A DNA stretch of 64,000 nucleotides from Antilocapra americana (lineage: Eukaryota; Chordata; Mammalia; Artiodactyla; Antilocapridae). Below are positions 10,982 through 20,707 of this stretch, in pieces. Both the position numbers and the translations under genes were made by a program. Location of the stretch: positions 11,862,416 to 11,926,415 of the forward strand of contig ML664183.1 in the NCBI GenBank assembly GCA_007570785.1, read 5' to 3'. The notes beneath the pieces are model-generated. The model saw nothing but the letters and a program-made list of their open reading frames with translations. It made no database searches and was not told where the DNA came from. Position 1 is the first letter of the stretch, and every line of letters starts with the position of its first letter.

Positions 10982-13900
10982 GTAGGTACCGGTGTCCCGG
11001 GGGCCCCGCGTTCCCCTCTCCCAGAGGCCGGCCATGCGGCTCCCGGCCACCAAACCCAGCTCTCCTCTCTTCCCCAGTTCGCCGGCACCTGGTACGCCAT
11101 GGCCAAGAAGGACCCTGAGGGCCTCTTTCTGCAAGACAACATCGTCGCCGAGTTCTCCGTGGACGAGAATGGCCACATGAGTGCTACGGCCAAGGGCCGA
11201 GTCCGTCTCTTAAAGTCAGTGACCTCTCGGGGCGGGAGTGGGGAGGGTGGGGGGCTGCGCTCTCTGCGCCGCAGGGTCCACTGGCTGAGCGCCAAACCCC
11301 GACGGGGGCGGGAAGGGAGCGCCCGGGGTGGGATGGGGGGAGGAAGCCCTTTGCCCAGCCTGGCTCAGAATCCCCTTGGCTTTTGCAGTAACTGGGACGT
11401 GTGCGCAGACATGGTGGGCACCTTCACAGACACCGAGGACCCTGCCAAGTTCAAGATGAAGTACTGGGGCGTAGCGTCCTTTCTCCAGAAAGGAAGTGAG
11501 TAGTCAGTTCGGTAGGACTGATCTTGAGGGGGATCGAAGACATACATAGCCATTTGCCTGGGTTTCTTCTCCAGGAGCACCTTAGGGAAGAATGGTCTGT
11601 ACTTAGCCAGAACTCTCAGCACGGCTGGAGGCTGTAGGGGTGAGTCTGGAAGTAGCTAGGCCTCTTCCACCTCCCATCCCCTCTCCCAGCTCAGAAACCT
11701 GGCCCAAGCTCAAAAGGACCTTGGGTTTGTCACCTGACCACCTCCTGCTGGTTACCCATCCAGCCAGCGCCTGCGTGTGTGGCCTTCCCCTTGCTTAGAC
11801 CTCCCACCTCCTCAAGACCCAGCTCACATCATGCCTCAGCTGCGGCTGCTGCATTTCCTCCATTTCTTTGGGCTGAATCCCTGAAACAGCTTGACTGCTG
11901 GGCACCCCAGCAGAGGCTCCGAGACTCTCATCAAAGGACACAGGGTTGGCTCACTCCCAGGTACCCTACCTGCCCCCATGCTGGGTGCTGAGAGTCCGAG
12001 CCAGGCACAGTGTTCTGGGTGACAGTGACCTCTTCCCTTTCTCCCAAGCCCTGAAACTCATATGGGGAACAGAGTGTTAAGAACTCTCAGAAGAGCATCC
12101 TAAAATTTAACCTGATACAAATTTATGGGAACATGCATGTACGGAGAAGGCAATGGCACCCCACTCCAGTACTCTTGCCTGGAAAATCCCATGGATGGAG
12201 GAGCCTGGTAGGCTGCAGTCCATGGGGTCGCTAAGAGTCGAACACGACCGAGCGACTTCACTTTCACTTTTCACTTTCATGCACTGGAAAAGGAAATGGC
12301 AACCCACCCCAGTATTCTTGCCTGGAGAATCCCAGGGACGGGGGAGCCTGGTGGGCTGCTGTCTGTGGGGTCGCACGGAGTTGGACACGACTGAAGCGAC
12401 TTAGCAGCAGCAGCAGCATGTACATGCTTTTTCTCCTTTTTCCTCATTTCTCTTGTTTCAAATCTGGAGTCTGCTTGGTACCTAGAGAATAGTGCAGGCC
12501 AGAGGGGCATATCATGGAATCTTACTTTTTTTTTTTGACCATGCTGTATGGCAAGCGAGATTTTGGATCACCCAGCAGGTATTAAACTTGAGGGTTTAAT
12601 TTGTTTAATTCCCCCCAAGACACCAGGGAAGTTCCATTATGGAATCTTAAAGATGGAGAGTTACCACTATGAAGGGGGTTCAATATGCAGATGAGTAAAT
12701 TGAAGTCAAGAGAATACAGTGGTAGGACTTCCCTGGTGATCCAGTGGTTAAAACTCCTCACTTCCACTGCAGGGGGTGAAGATTTGATCCCTGGCCCAGG
12801 AACTAAGATCCCACATGCCTCATGGCCAAAAAAAGGGGGTGGGGAGAGGGGAGAAGATAGTGCTTTGTCCAAGGTCATGCAAACAAGTTTGTGAGAGACA
12901 GTGTCAGAAGCCAGGGGTTCCAGCTCCCCAGTCAAAATTAGGTAGTCCTGAACAGCAGGGACCTAATACAATCAACTTTTACAATTTTACAAAATATTGT
13001 TGGAGCTCTCCAGGGAAATAGGCCCCAGGGGCCTGTTCAGAGGGACGCTTAGCTTAGTGAGCCAGGGCAAAGTGTCCTTTCACGTAGCCCATGTATTCAG
13101 GACACACACTCCTCGACTTCCTCTACAGTTGTGTTAGATGAAATTTTATCTTTAATCAAATTGCTTATTCAGTATTGATGTACACTATATAAAAGGACTT
13201 ACTATTCAACAAGGGGAAAAGTTTTTATCCTTAGAGACAATAAAAGTTTTTTCAAATAACTCATAAAAACTTCCTAAAGTGATCTATTTAGGCTAAAAGA
13301 TCTACTTTTCTGATAATGGACTATAAAAACTGATACCGGGGGACACAAGATTAGTAGTTTTTAGAATTTGCATGTTATCATGAGCATGGCCACCCCTGAG
13401 CAGTCATATGTGTGGCCCTTCCCACCCCGGCCTCTGACACCGTCCCTGTGGGGTTTCAGGAGTGGCTCAGTCCTCCTCGTGGAGGGCCTGCAGTGAGCTG
13501 AAGAGAGGGCTCACCACCCACTCTGGTGCAGCTCTCCTGCAAGGCCTGGTCTCAGGCTGAGCCCCTCCTTGGCAGGGATTCCTGGGGTTCTCAGGGCCAA
13601 GAGGCACACCCAGAGGCGACTTAGGCAAGCATTAGAGATCTTCCTTACAGCCTCAGTGGGGGGAGCTGAGGCTTCCTCTGCATTCCTCCAGCACAGGACA
13701 TGAAATAGAGCAGAGATCATCACTTGCTTCATGACCTGGGTGTGGAATGAGACGCAGAGCCTTTGCGTCTCCTGTTTCTTATCCCCTGTGGCCCCCAGTT
13801 TACTTAATGCCTGGAGACAGTCTGGTGTCGAGGTTAGGCCTGGCGGCTCCAGAGTCAGATCGGAGCTCAATTCTGTCCTGTTCTTTGTGATCCTGGGTGA

Positions 13901-16825
13901 ATTATTTAGTTTCTCTGTGCCTCAGTTTCCTTATCTGGAAAATGAGGATGACAGAGTGCACTTTCAGTCGCCATGAAAAATGATTGAGAAAGCATGGAAA
14001 GTGTCCACACAGTAACTGGCTGACACTAAGTGCCCAGACACTCCTGGTCATGGTTATATATCAACAAGAATGTTAAGTAGAGATATGACACGTTTTACCA
14101 AATGTGAGGTGTTTGGATAACAAAGGTGTTATCCCCATTGTTTTTCTCCATGGCAAACCTCTCACCTACCTTCTTGTGAACGTGGTTTCCCATCCTGCCT
14201 TTGTTGACCTTATTACCACCTTTGTTTACACTTACTCTGCATGGCTTACATCCCAGTCTTAGGAAGAAATATAACCTAAATTCTTCAAGGGCTCAACTCT
14301 GCCTGTGTCCGGAGAGCTCTGAGCAGTTCTCTTAGGAAGACTATCTGATGTCAAAAGGTGGGCATCTTGTGCCCCAAAGGCAGATTCTACTCTCTTGCCA
14401 GCCTGGAGAGAGAAGTGAGTCAGGTCACCAAGCCAGAATTAGGATGGAGCCAGAAAAGCCATGAACCAGATCACCCAGGGGACTGAGAGGCAGGAGGGCA
14501 GTGTGGGTAGCAAGAGGACCGGGAACTGGCTGATACAGATCAATGCAGAAGACGCATGCTCACGTTGTGGATGACACGTGTTGGTGGCCATCACCATCAG
14601 CTGCCGAGGCGCAGGATGCTGTCAGAGGGTAGATGGAGAAGACAATAGAAGACAGGTCTAGTCTGTGGTTTTCATGGATCCACATTCTCCGTTCTTATGA
14701 AAGACACGATCACATTCATCATCATGGGGAGAAACAGTCATTAAAGCAAATGTGGTCCCTCCCGCCCCTGCCACCAACTCCAGGATTTTTTCCTGTGAAG
14801 GCCAAGGTCCTCTCTCATGGTCCCAATTTTCTAATTGCTGTCAGAACTCCCTGTGGTCTCCTGCTTCCTAACTTCTGAATGCAGTTCGGGGAAGTGGCTG
14901 GTTTCTGGGGCCCGGCGCTAAGTTTCCCTGCCATCTGAGTGTCTGAGGGAGATACAGAGGCCCTGTGGCTTTCTGCCCTGCAGATGATGACCACTGGATC
15001 ATCGACACGGACTACGAGACCTATGCTGTGCAGTACTCCTGCCGCCTCCTGAACCTTGATGGCACCTGCGCTGACAGCTACTCTTTTGTATTTGCCCGAG
15101 ACCCCAGTGGCTTTTCCCCGGAAGTGCAGAAAATTGTGCGGCAGAGGCAGGAGGAGCTGTGCCTGGCCAGGCAGTACCGGCTGATCCCTCACAATGGTGA
15201 GTGGTGGGTAGGTGGGAGAAGGCTCCCTGGGTCTGCAGGCCCTGAGATGCGTTACATTTGCATGCAGAACAGGGGAACCTGGGTGCCCCTCTGAGTCCAA
15301 GTCTTCGTCCTTCATAACCAGATCTTTCACTGGCCTTTTCATGGGGCTGATGCAGGAGGAGTGGGCAAAAACTTTTTTATCCAAAACCCTGGCCCTTTTG
15401 GTTAAGTAAAGGGGACAGTCTCTTCCTTTTTATCTGCTACCTCAGGCCCACTGTGTAGTCACATGATTTTGCTCCTGGCTGCGCTGCCCAAAAATCCGTA
15501 TTTTTTTTTTTTTTCTAAAAAACCATTTTGACCGAATTAATATTGTTTGCGGATTTAGTGGCCCCAGTGAAGAGCTGGGCATCAAATGTGACCATTGTGT
15601 AAAAACTTAAAGAGAGAGACAAGTTGACTAGCTGGTTTCCTCACGTTTTTTGAGATTCCCTGACCAGACCAGAGGGTTAGTGGCTCAGCGACGTCCAACT
15701 CTTTGCAACCCCATGGACTGTGCCTGCCAGGCTCCACTGTCCATGGGATTCTCCAGGCAAGACTACTGGAGTGGGTAGCCATTCCCTTTTCCAGGGGATC
15801 CTCCCAACCCAGGGATCGAACCCATGTCTCCTTCATTGCAAGATGATTCTTTACCATCTGAGCCACCAGGGAAGAAGCCCCATTGAATCTTTTTATGACT
15901 ATCACCCTTGGCTAATCTTGATTTAAAAACCAGTAACATTCTGGAGGAAACTGCACATTTTATTTTGAATAGATATTCCCATGGGAATCGGCATTTCAGA
16001 ATCCAAATAGAGTAATGCTAAATTGTAGGGGAAAACAGAGAACAGAACTGAACTTCTCTGTTGGCCATCTAATTAGCTAACCCACACTAAACCAAATGGA
16101 TATGAACCCAAACCAAATACATAAATAAGATTTTGATGCTTCACCTGGGGGCAGCCTAAATATAGGGCAGGCAAAGGATTTCCCTCCAGCCAGGCTCCCT
16201 GCCAAGTCCTTTGCCTGCCTCATCTCACCTAATCCTGGATATACCTTATCAAGTAGGTTTTCTCACAATCCACCTTCTACAGATGAGAAAACAGAAGCTA
16301 AGAAAAAATTACGAAGATTGCCCAAGATACTCAGTAGATAACTGAGTTAGATGCAAACCAAGGTTGTTGTGTGACTCTGAAGCCCCCTTGTGTCACCACC
16401 TGGTGACAAATGATAGAAAGCACAGTGAACATTCTATAAAACTGCTAAAAGAGTAGCGAGGTTAGGCTGATTTGGCCCTCACTTCCTGAATCAGGAGGAG
16501 GTACCCTGATCTTTTTGAAATGCAATGAGGCAAATTTAAGACAAAAAGAACACTACTTTATACGGCAGATTCTATGCTCTCAGCCTATACCTCCAGTCAC
16601 CCCCGGAGAAATTCAGAGGGTTTCAGAAAACCTCGAAGATGTTTATGTATTACAACTACATCTAGCTGTCCCCTGACAAGAGGCATTTGAACAATGGCAA
16701 GTCCTATGGCCATCCTAATATTGACTATCTATATTGAATACTGCGTCCATCTTTCTGTCACTAATAGCTTTGCTTTCTATATTTCAGGTTACTGTGATGG
16801 CAAGTCTGAAATAAACACTTTGTAG
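10871..16825 (+). CDS. RBP4: Retinol-binding protein 4 (five coding exons joined)
   Basis: Coding exons are 10871-10981, 11078-11214, 11389-11495, 14984-15196 and 16788-16825; all junctions are GT-AG and the phases join to 201 codons plus TAG, the same length as human RBP4. The product is the secreted lipocalin that carries all-trans-retinol from liver and adipose tissue in plasma, bound to transthyretin. Residues 1-18 form a signal peptide ending in SARA; the mature chain starts ERDC. Lipocalin motif 1 (GTWYAM) begins exon 3, motif 2 (TDYETY) is in exon 5, and the six cysteines of the three conserved disulfides are present. The start ATG at 10871 is the one that gives the signal peptide. The C-terminus reads SEINTL where human has SERNLL; the G-to-T change also makes an AATAAA. 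Identification rests on near-identity to the known mammalian protein. Confidence 0.97.
11078..11214 (+). CDS. RBP4: RBP4 exon 3
   Basis: The exon begins at [11 protein letters not shown] after a ccccag acceptor and ends with two bases of the split Asn codon before a GTCAGT donor. It encodes the first lipocalin motif and the beta-strands that line the retinol pocket. The next intron is 174 bp and very G-rich. Confidence 0.95.
11389..11495 (+). CDS. RBP4: RBP4 exon 4
   Basis: The exon starts by completing the Asn codon and reads [12 protein letters not shown] to FLQKG, ending with one base of the next Asn codon before a GTGAGT donor. Phase fits exons 3 and 5. Confidence 0.95.
12143..12415 (+). 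repeat. Bov-A2 SINE, full dimer
   Basis: Two Bov-A units in tandem, joined by the cttcactttcacttttcac linker and ending in an agcagcagcagc tail. Flanked by the 8-bp duplication GCATGTAC at 12135-12142 and 12416-12423. Close to consensus, so young. Confidence 0.95.
12525..12638 (-). repeat. tRNA-derived SINE with 11-bp target duplication
   Basis: Antisense SINE with a T-run at 12526-12536 (its tail) and agacaccagggaag at the other end. Flanked by perfect ATGGAATCTTA copies at 12514-12524 and 12639-12649. Confidence 0.85.
12724..12835 (+). repeat. tRNA-derived SINE
   Basis: Starts aggacttccctggtgatcc and ends catggccaaaaaaag; the sense-oriented counterpart of the element 100 bp upstream. Confidence 0.85.
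13830..14035 (+). repeat. MIR
   Basis: Core gatcctgggtgaattattta then cctcagtttccttatctgg, a typical sense MIR. Confidence 0.75.
14984..15196 (+). CDS. RBP4: RBP4 exon 5
   Basis: The exon opens after a ctgcag acceptor with [13 protein letters not shown], carries the remaining conserved cysteines and ends in RLIPHN plus one base of Gly before GTGAGT. Residues ETYAV and FSPEV are the ruminant-type variants compared with human. Confidence 0.96.
15676..15880 (-). repeat. Bov-tA SINE
   Basis: Antisense copy with ccccatggactgtgcctgcc, tccatgggattctccaggc and the tRNA-like head ctgagccaccagggaag at the right end. Confidence 0.9.
16195..16390 (-). repeat. MIR
   Basis: Antisense MIR: catctcacctaatcctgg, then acagatgagaaaacagaagc and ttgcccaagatactcag. 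Confidence 0.65.
16788..16825 (+). CDS. RBP4: RBP4 exon 6, coding end
   Basis: The final coding piece follows an atttcag acceptor and reads [12 protein letters not shown] then TAG at 16823-16825. The hexamer AATAAA at 16810-16815 lies inside the codons for E-I-N, ten bases before the end of the stop codon. Confidence 0.95.
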
Positions 16826-17108
16826 CAACATAGAAGGTGTCCTTTCATTAGGAAACTTCCCATTAACCTTACTCAGCCTCCAACTCTGTCTTAGGAGTTT
16901 AGTTTGCTTCACCTCCCCTCCCAACCCCTCCTACCTCTCCCCTCCCCTCTGTAAACAAAAAAACCCTTCAGTATACGTAAAAAACATACATGGGGATCAG
17001 TGAATCTGCTTGTACTCAAATGTATGTCTTCCCTGGAGTTTTCTAAGGAATCATTTGAGGCTTAGGATTCCAGGCTTTGACTTATTAAAATATATGTATA
17101 GTTACCCG
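16826..17108 (+). other. RBP4: RBP4 3' UTR
   Basis: Several blocks match the human RBP4 3' UTR as I know it, such as taggagttta and gatcagtgaatctgctt. The segment 16911-16950 is an almost pure C/T tract. The end is placed about 20 bases after the ATTAAA at 17084-17089; the cleavage base is inferred. Confidence 0.7.
17084..17089 (+). terminator. RBP4: RBP4 poly(A) signal (ATTAAA)
   Basis: ATTAAA is the common variant hexamer and sits in the same position as the human signal after the gaatctgctt block. It is the last conserved piece of the transcript. Confidence 0.65.
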
Positions 17109-18269
17109 TTTCCTATGATTTGTGTTTTTATTTGTGTCCACGTCTGTGTAACAGTGAAAAGTCCTACTGGTGGTGGGGGGTAGGTGTGCTTTTATGTACC
17201 AGGAGGGGTTTTTCTCTTCCAGCTCTGAACTTTGGCCTGTTCTAGCACCTAATCTCCATTAATAATGACTATGTCTTCTCTCAACTTCCTGAAAAAGGGA
17301 TTTCCCCGTTAACCCAGGACGGCCTTAATGACTGAGGCCTAAAGAGGAGAATGTGGGCCAGGCCAGCAGCCCCAGCCTCAGTCAGCCCAAGGCCCATGAG
17401 GCGGGTGGATGTTGGCTCAGCCTCAGCTGGTCTGAGAGGCCTGGGTCTGGAGAAGCCCTAGGAAAAGTCCCCAGCCCTTATTGTCCAGCACCTAATTCAC
17501 TTCTTATTTCAGGTGTGGGCAAAGTATTGCAGGAGAGGAGGTCATAGGCTTCCCTGGGGGAATTAGGAGATGGGACCCTGAAACCAGGTGTGTTGGAAGA
17601 TCATGGCACCCCCTACCTGGAGTGTCCGGGGAAAAGGGGTGATGGGGGTGGAAGTAGCCAGGCCTGGGGAAGGACACCAGTATCTTATACCATTAGCAGC
17701 ACTGTGAACACTTAATATATAATATAACTGCATGCAAAGTCATGTACCTCAATTTCCCAGGAGCTCCTAGGAGCCTTTTATCATCCTGAAAAGGCATCAA
17801 GGCTTTGGTACTAGAGTCTTGATTTCGAATCAAAATCCAGCCCAGCTATAATTAGCTGTATAACTGGGGGCTGGTTGTATGATTTCTCTGAGCCTCACTC
17901 TCCTCTTGTGAAATATGGGGAAGCAGTGTCCACCTGCTGGGCTCCAGGGAGGGTTCAGTTAGAGCAATTTGGAGCTGTGCAAACACTGGCGGATGCCAGG
18001 CTGACTTTCATGAGGTGTGTCCGGAGGCGGGGAACCTCCCGTGTGTGCAGAGAGTTCTGCCTGGGTGCTGCCATATCAAGGGGCCATGACGCTCCCAGGG
18101 CCCCGAATCACTGTGCTTTGTTCTTCCCCCAAAGGGGGAGGAGGCAGGGGAACACGCACAGGAGAGCTCCGCCTGTCAGCCACCAGAAAGGGGCTGCCAG
18201 AGCTGGGCTCTTCAGCAGTGGCTGTCACCCCAGAGACCTGTGAGACAGTCACACATCACTTCAAAAGGC
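17109..18269. other. RBP4-FFAR4 convergent gap
   Basis: Between the two 3' ends. It contains a MIR at 17.8-17.96 kb and no gene that I can support; 17.1-17.8 kb shows no clear feature. Confidence 0.6.
17800..17960 (+). repeat. MIR
   Basis: Sense MIR with the ttagctgtataactggggg region and tttctctgagcctcactctcc. Confidence 0.6.
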
Positions 18270-18887
18270 CACTTTAATTGACCAAATTTATTAACTAAAG
18301 ATGAACAAAGGATCCCAGTCCTCTTGTCCTCAAGCCTGTGATAAATCTTACTTCAAAAATGAGCTGCTCAAGAAATTCCACCAGCAAAGACAGCTACTGG
18401 CTCCGACTTCCTTGGTGACAGAGATTGGTTGCGCTCGTACTATGCAAGAGGCCCCGAGCTACTGTTCCAGCCATTCTCCCAGCTTCCAAGTGCTGGCGTG
18501 CCCCTGGGTTCTCTCTGGCTCTGGTTTTTTCTCTCTTTATTTCATAAAACCATAGATCTGCAAACACTTTCTGATGACTCCCAACACTGATCTTCAGACC
18601 TGTACCCCACAGCCCTGCATCTACCCACCAGCTCTCCATTTGGTTCTCATTGGGGTTTCACATGCAGATGCCCCAGATGAAACTCTTGGTTCTTCTACCT
18701 CTCATCCTCCTAGCCTTTCCCATTTTTGCTGCCTGCCCTCCACCCTATGGCTGTCAGGAGTGTCGGTTGAATCCTCTCTTTCCTTCACATTCTGTATCCT
18801 GTCAATCAATAAATCATGTTTGCTCTGCCTTCCCAATGTATGCCCAAGATCATTTCTCACAATCCCCCATTGATGTCCAGAAGATAG

Positions 18888-18960
18888 TGAGGGACAATGT
18901 AGCCTGGCATGCTGTAGTCCATGGGGTCGTGAAGAGCTGAACATGCCTGAACAACAACAA
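18888..18960 (+). repeat. Bov-A/BovB terminal fragment
   Basis: Only the 3' end is present: gcctggcatgctgtagtcca to gaacaacaacaac. Confidence 0.7.
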
Positions 18961-19049
18961 CGATGTCATCCACCTCCAACTTCCCCATCTTCCTTCTTGA
19001 CTTTGGCAGCTGCCTAACTGGTGTCCATTTTCATTCATGCTCTACAAAG

Positions 19050-19690
19050 TGCATTTCCTGAACAGGGCAACCAGAGTAATATTTAAAAACAAATAGCAGA
19101 TTACATCAGCATCCAAATGCAAATCTCCAGTGCCTGCCCACCGAACACAGAACAAATTCCGATGGTAGCCTCCCTAGCCTGGTATAAGCCAGCCCTGTAA
19201 CCCCTCTCATCACCATTGATGGCCTCCACAGAGCATCCCTCTGTTCTGGTTTCAAGGACCGGGCCTGGCCTAGAGGAGGCTCAGTCAATATTTCATTTTG
19301 TTCACGCCAGTCTCTCTGTCCCACAAGCACACAAGCCTCTTTGCACCAGCACCAGGGTCTGCTCCGTCTGCAAAGCCTCATTCCCCGGATTCACATAACT
19401 GGTTCCTTCTTGTGGTTTGCCCTTTTGGCTCAAATATCACCCCTCAGAAAGGTCTTCCAGACCTTCAACACTCCATCTAAATTGTCATTACTGTCCCATT
19501 TTCTTCATAATGTTAATTCACCCTGTAACACTATATGATATCTATTGACGTTTGGTGTTTCTCTGCCCCGTCTGGAAGGTAAGTGAGCTCCATGGGGACA
19601 CAATCCGTGGCTGTCTGGCTCACTGCTGTATTCCCACCACCAAGAACACTGGCCACAACACGTGCTTAAGAGGCATCTGATCAGTGGATC
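19050..19690 (+). repeat. L2 LINE 3' end
   Basis: Shows the diagnostic L2 phrases ggctcaaatatcacccctca, aaggtcttccagaccttc and a final gctgtattcccaccacc, in sense order. If FFAR4 uses its distal poly(A) site, it lies in that 3' UTR in antisense. Confidence 0.7.
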
Positions 19691-20317
19691 AGTGAAGGGA
19701 GTCACTCCTGCTCTGACTTTTGAATGTTTGGAATCATCCGACCTCCTTTGTGACGTCATGACAAAGCTTCTCCTAAAGGGGTCCATGTATGTCTTTATCA
19801 ATGTCGAACAAAGTCACGTTTAATTCCTCAGAAATTAAATTCTTGTTCCCCGGAAGTTCCTCAAGCACTCTTCACACTGATGAAGGATCCTGTGGCCTTG
19901 CAAGTCCAAGGTGGGTAGCAAGGGTGACCGTCACTCTTTGGAAGAGAAGACTGAGTCCTGGATCTGTTCCAAGCCTCACTTCAGAAACCTGCACAGCGTG
20001 GCTTTACATATAGGAGATGAGATTGCTGGATAGTCACAAACAAAAATTAATACATTTAATCATATTCCACACTGAAGAAGTTCACATTGAAAAGGAACCC
20101 ACAGCAAATCCTTCTATACAGGATAAAACTGTTATATTGAATGATCACTCCTTAATGATCACCCTAATGATCATGGTGCTGAAAATGGGCATTTGCATAG
20201 GTTACATTTTCTGAGAGCAGGTACCCTGGTGCTGAGGGTCATGGAAACGATCTCCCTTTGAAAACACACCATGGCTGGCCAGAGAGGGACACATAGATGC
20301 CTGTTGAGAAAAATGAA

Positions 20318-20707
20318 CTAGCTGGAAATAACAGACAGATCATTTCTCCTGACAGACGTGTCTGTCAGCATGGCTCCCTTTTCCGAGAAGAAGCAGCAGT
20401 GAAAAAACCTCCTCCATTCGTTCCTAAACAGGGACATGTTGTAGAGAATGGGGTTGACAGCTGCATTGGCAAAGGTGAAGGCCATCACCCAGAAGAAGAG
20501 GGACGGCCAGATGACCAGGTTCTGCTTGAAGTTCTGGATCAGGATGAGGAGGATGGTGATGATGATGGGGCTCCACATGATGAAGAAAGAGATCATGAGC
20601 AGGAAGAGGGTGCGGAAGAGCCGGACGTCCTGCTGGGACACGCGCAGCTGGTGGCTCTCTGAGTAGGCCAGGCTCATCGTTAGCCTCTTCCTGGATGCCT
20701 TCGTGAT
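20318..20707 (-). CDS. FFAR4: FFAR4 exon 3 (TM6, TM7 and tail)
   Basis: Opens after a CTGCAG acceptor with ITKASRKRL and ends in NDLSVISS then TAG at 20320-20318; 129 codons. Contains the third intracellular loop, TM6 with MWSP and TM7 with NPILY. Joining exon 2 directly to this exon gives the short isoform found in most mammals. Confidence 0.96.
   Translation of the reverse strand: MTKASRKRLTMSLAYSESHQLRVSQQDVRLFRTLFLLMISFFIMWSPIIITILLILIQNFKQNLVIWPSLFFWVMAFTFANAAVNPILYNMSLFRNEWRRFFHCCFFSEKGAMLTDTSVRRNDLSVISS

Larger units (their letters stand above)
10100..11350. promoter_or_regulatory. CpG-rich block over RBP4 5' end
   Basis: CpG dinucleotides and GC content rise sharply at about 10.1 kb and fall after about 11.35 kb. 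The block covers the promoter, exon 1 and coding exons 2-3, as expected for a CpG island. Boundaries are by eye. Confidence 0.7.
11496..14983 (+). other. RBP4: RBP4 intron 4
   Basis: 3.5 kb between GTGAGT and ctgcag. It holds a Bov-A2 dimer, two tRNA SINEs and a MIR. The stretches 11.5-12.1, 12.9-13.8 and 14.05-14.98 kb show no repeat or gene that I recognise. Confidence 0.85.
15197..16787 (+). other. RBP4: RBP4 intron 5
   Basis: 1.6 kb with a Bov-tA at 15.68-15.88 kb and a MIR at 16.2 kb. An 18-bp interrupted palindrome lies at 16391-16408. The rest, 15.2-15.67 and 15.9-16.19 kb, is unremarkable. Confidence 0.85.
18270..20317 (-). other. FFAR4: FFAR4 3' UTR, probable extent
   Basis: Read on the minus strand, candidate poly(A) hexamers are ATTAAA at 20060-20055, AATAAA at 18541-18536 and AATAAA at 18292-18287 with ATTAAA at 18278-18273. 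The human transcript has a long 3' UTR, which favours the distal cluster; that would include the L2 copy at 19.05-19.69 kb and a short Bov-A tail. The end is not decided by sequence alone. Confidence 0.35.

Noticed and set aside
10700..11503. 267-codon open frame over the RBP4 5' region
   Set aside because: It reads straight through introns 2 and 3; only its in-phase exon parts are real RBP4 coding sequence.
12107..12510. Overlapping frames on both strands in RBP4 intron 4
   Set aside because: They fall in the Bov-A2 SINE, whose consensus has chance open frames.
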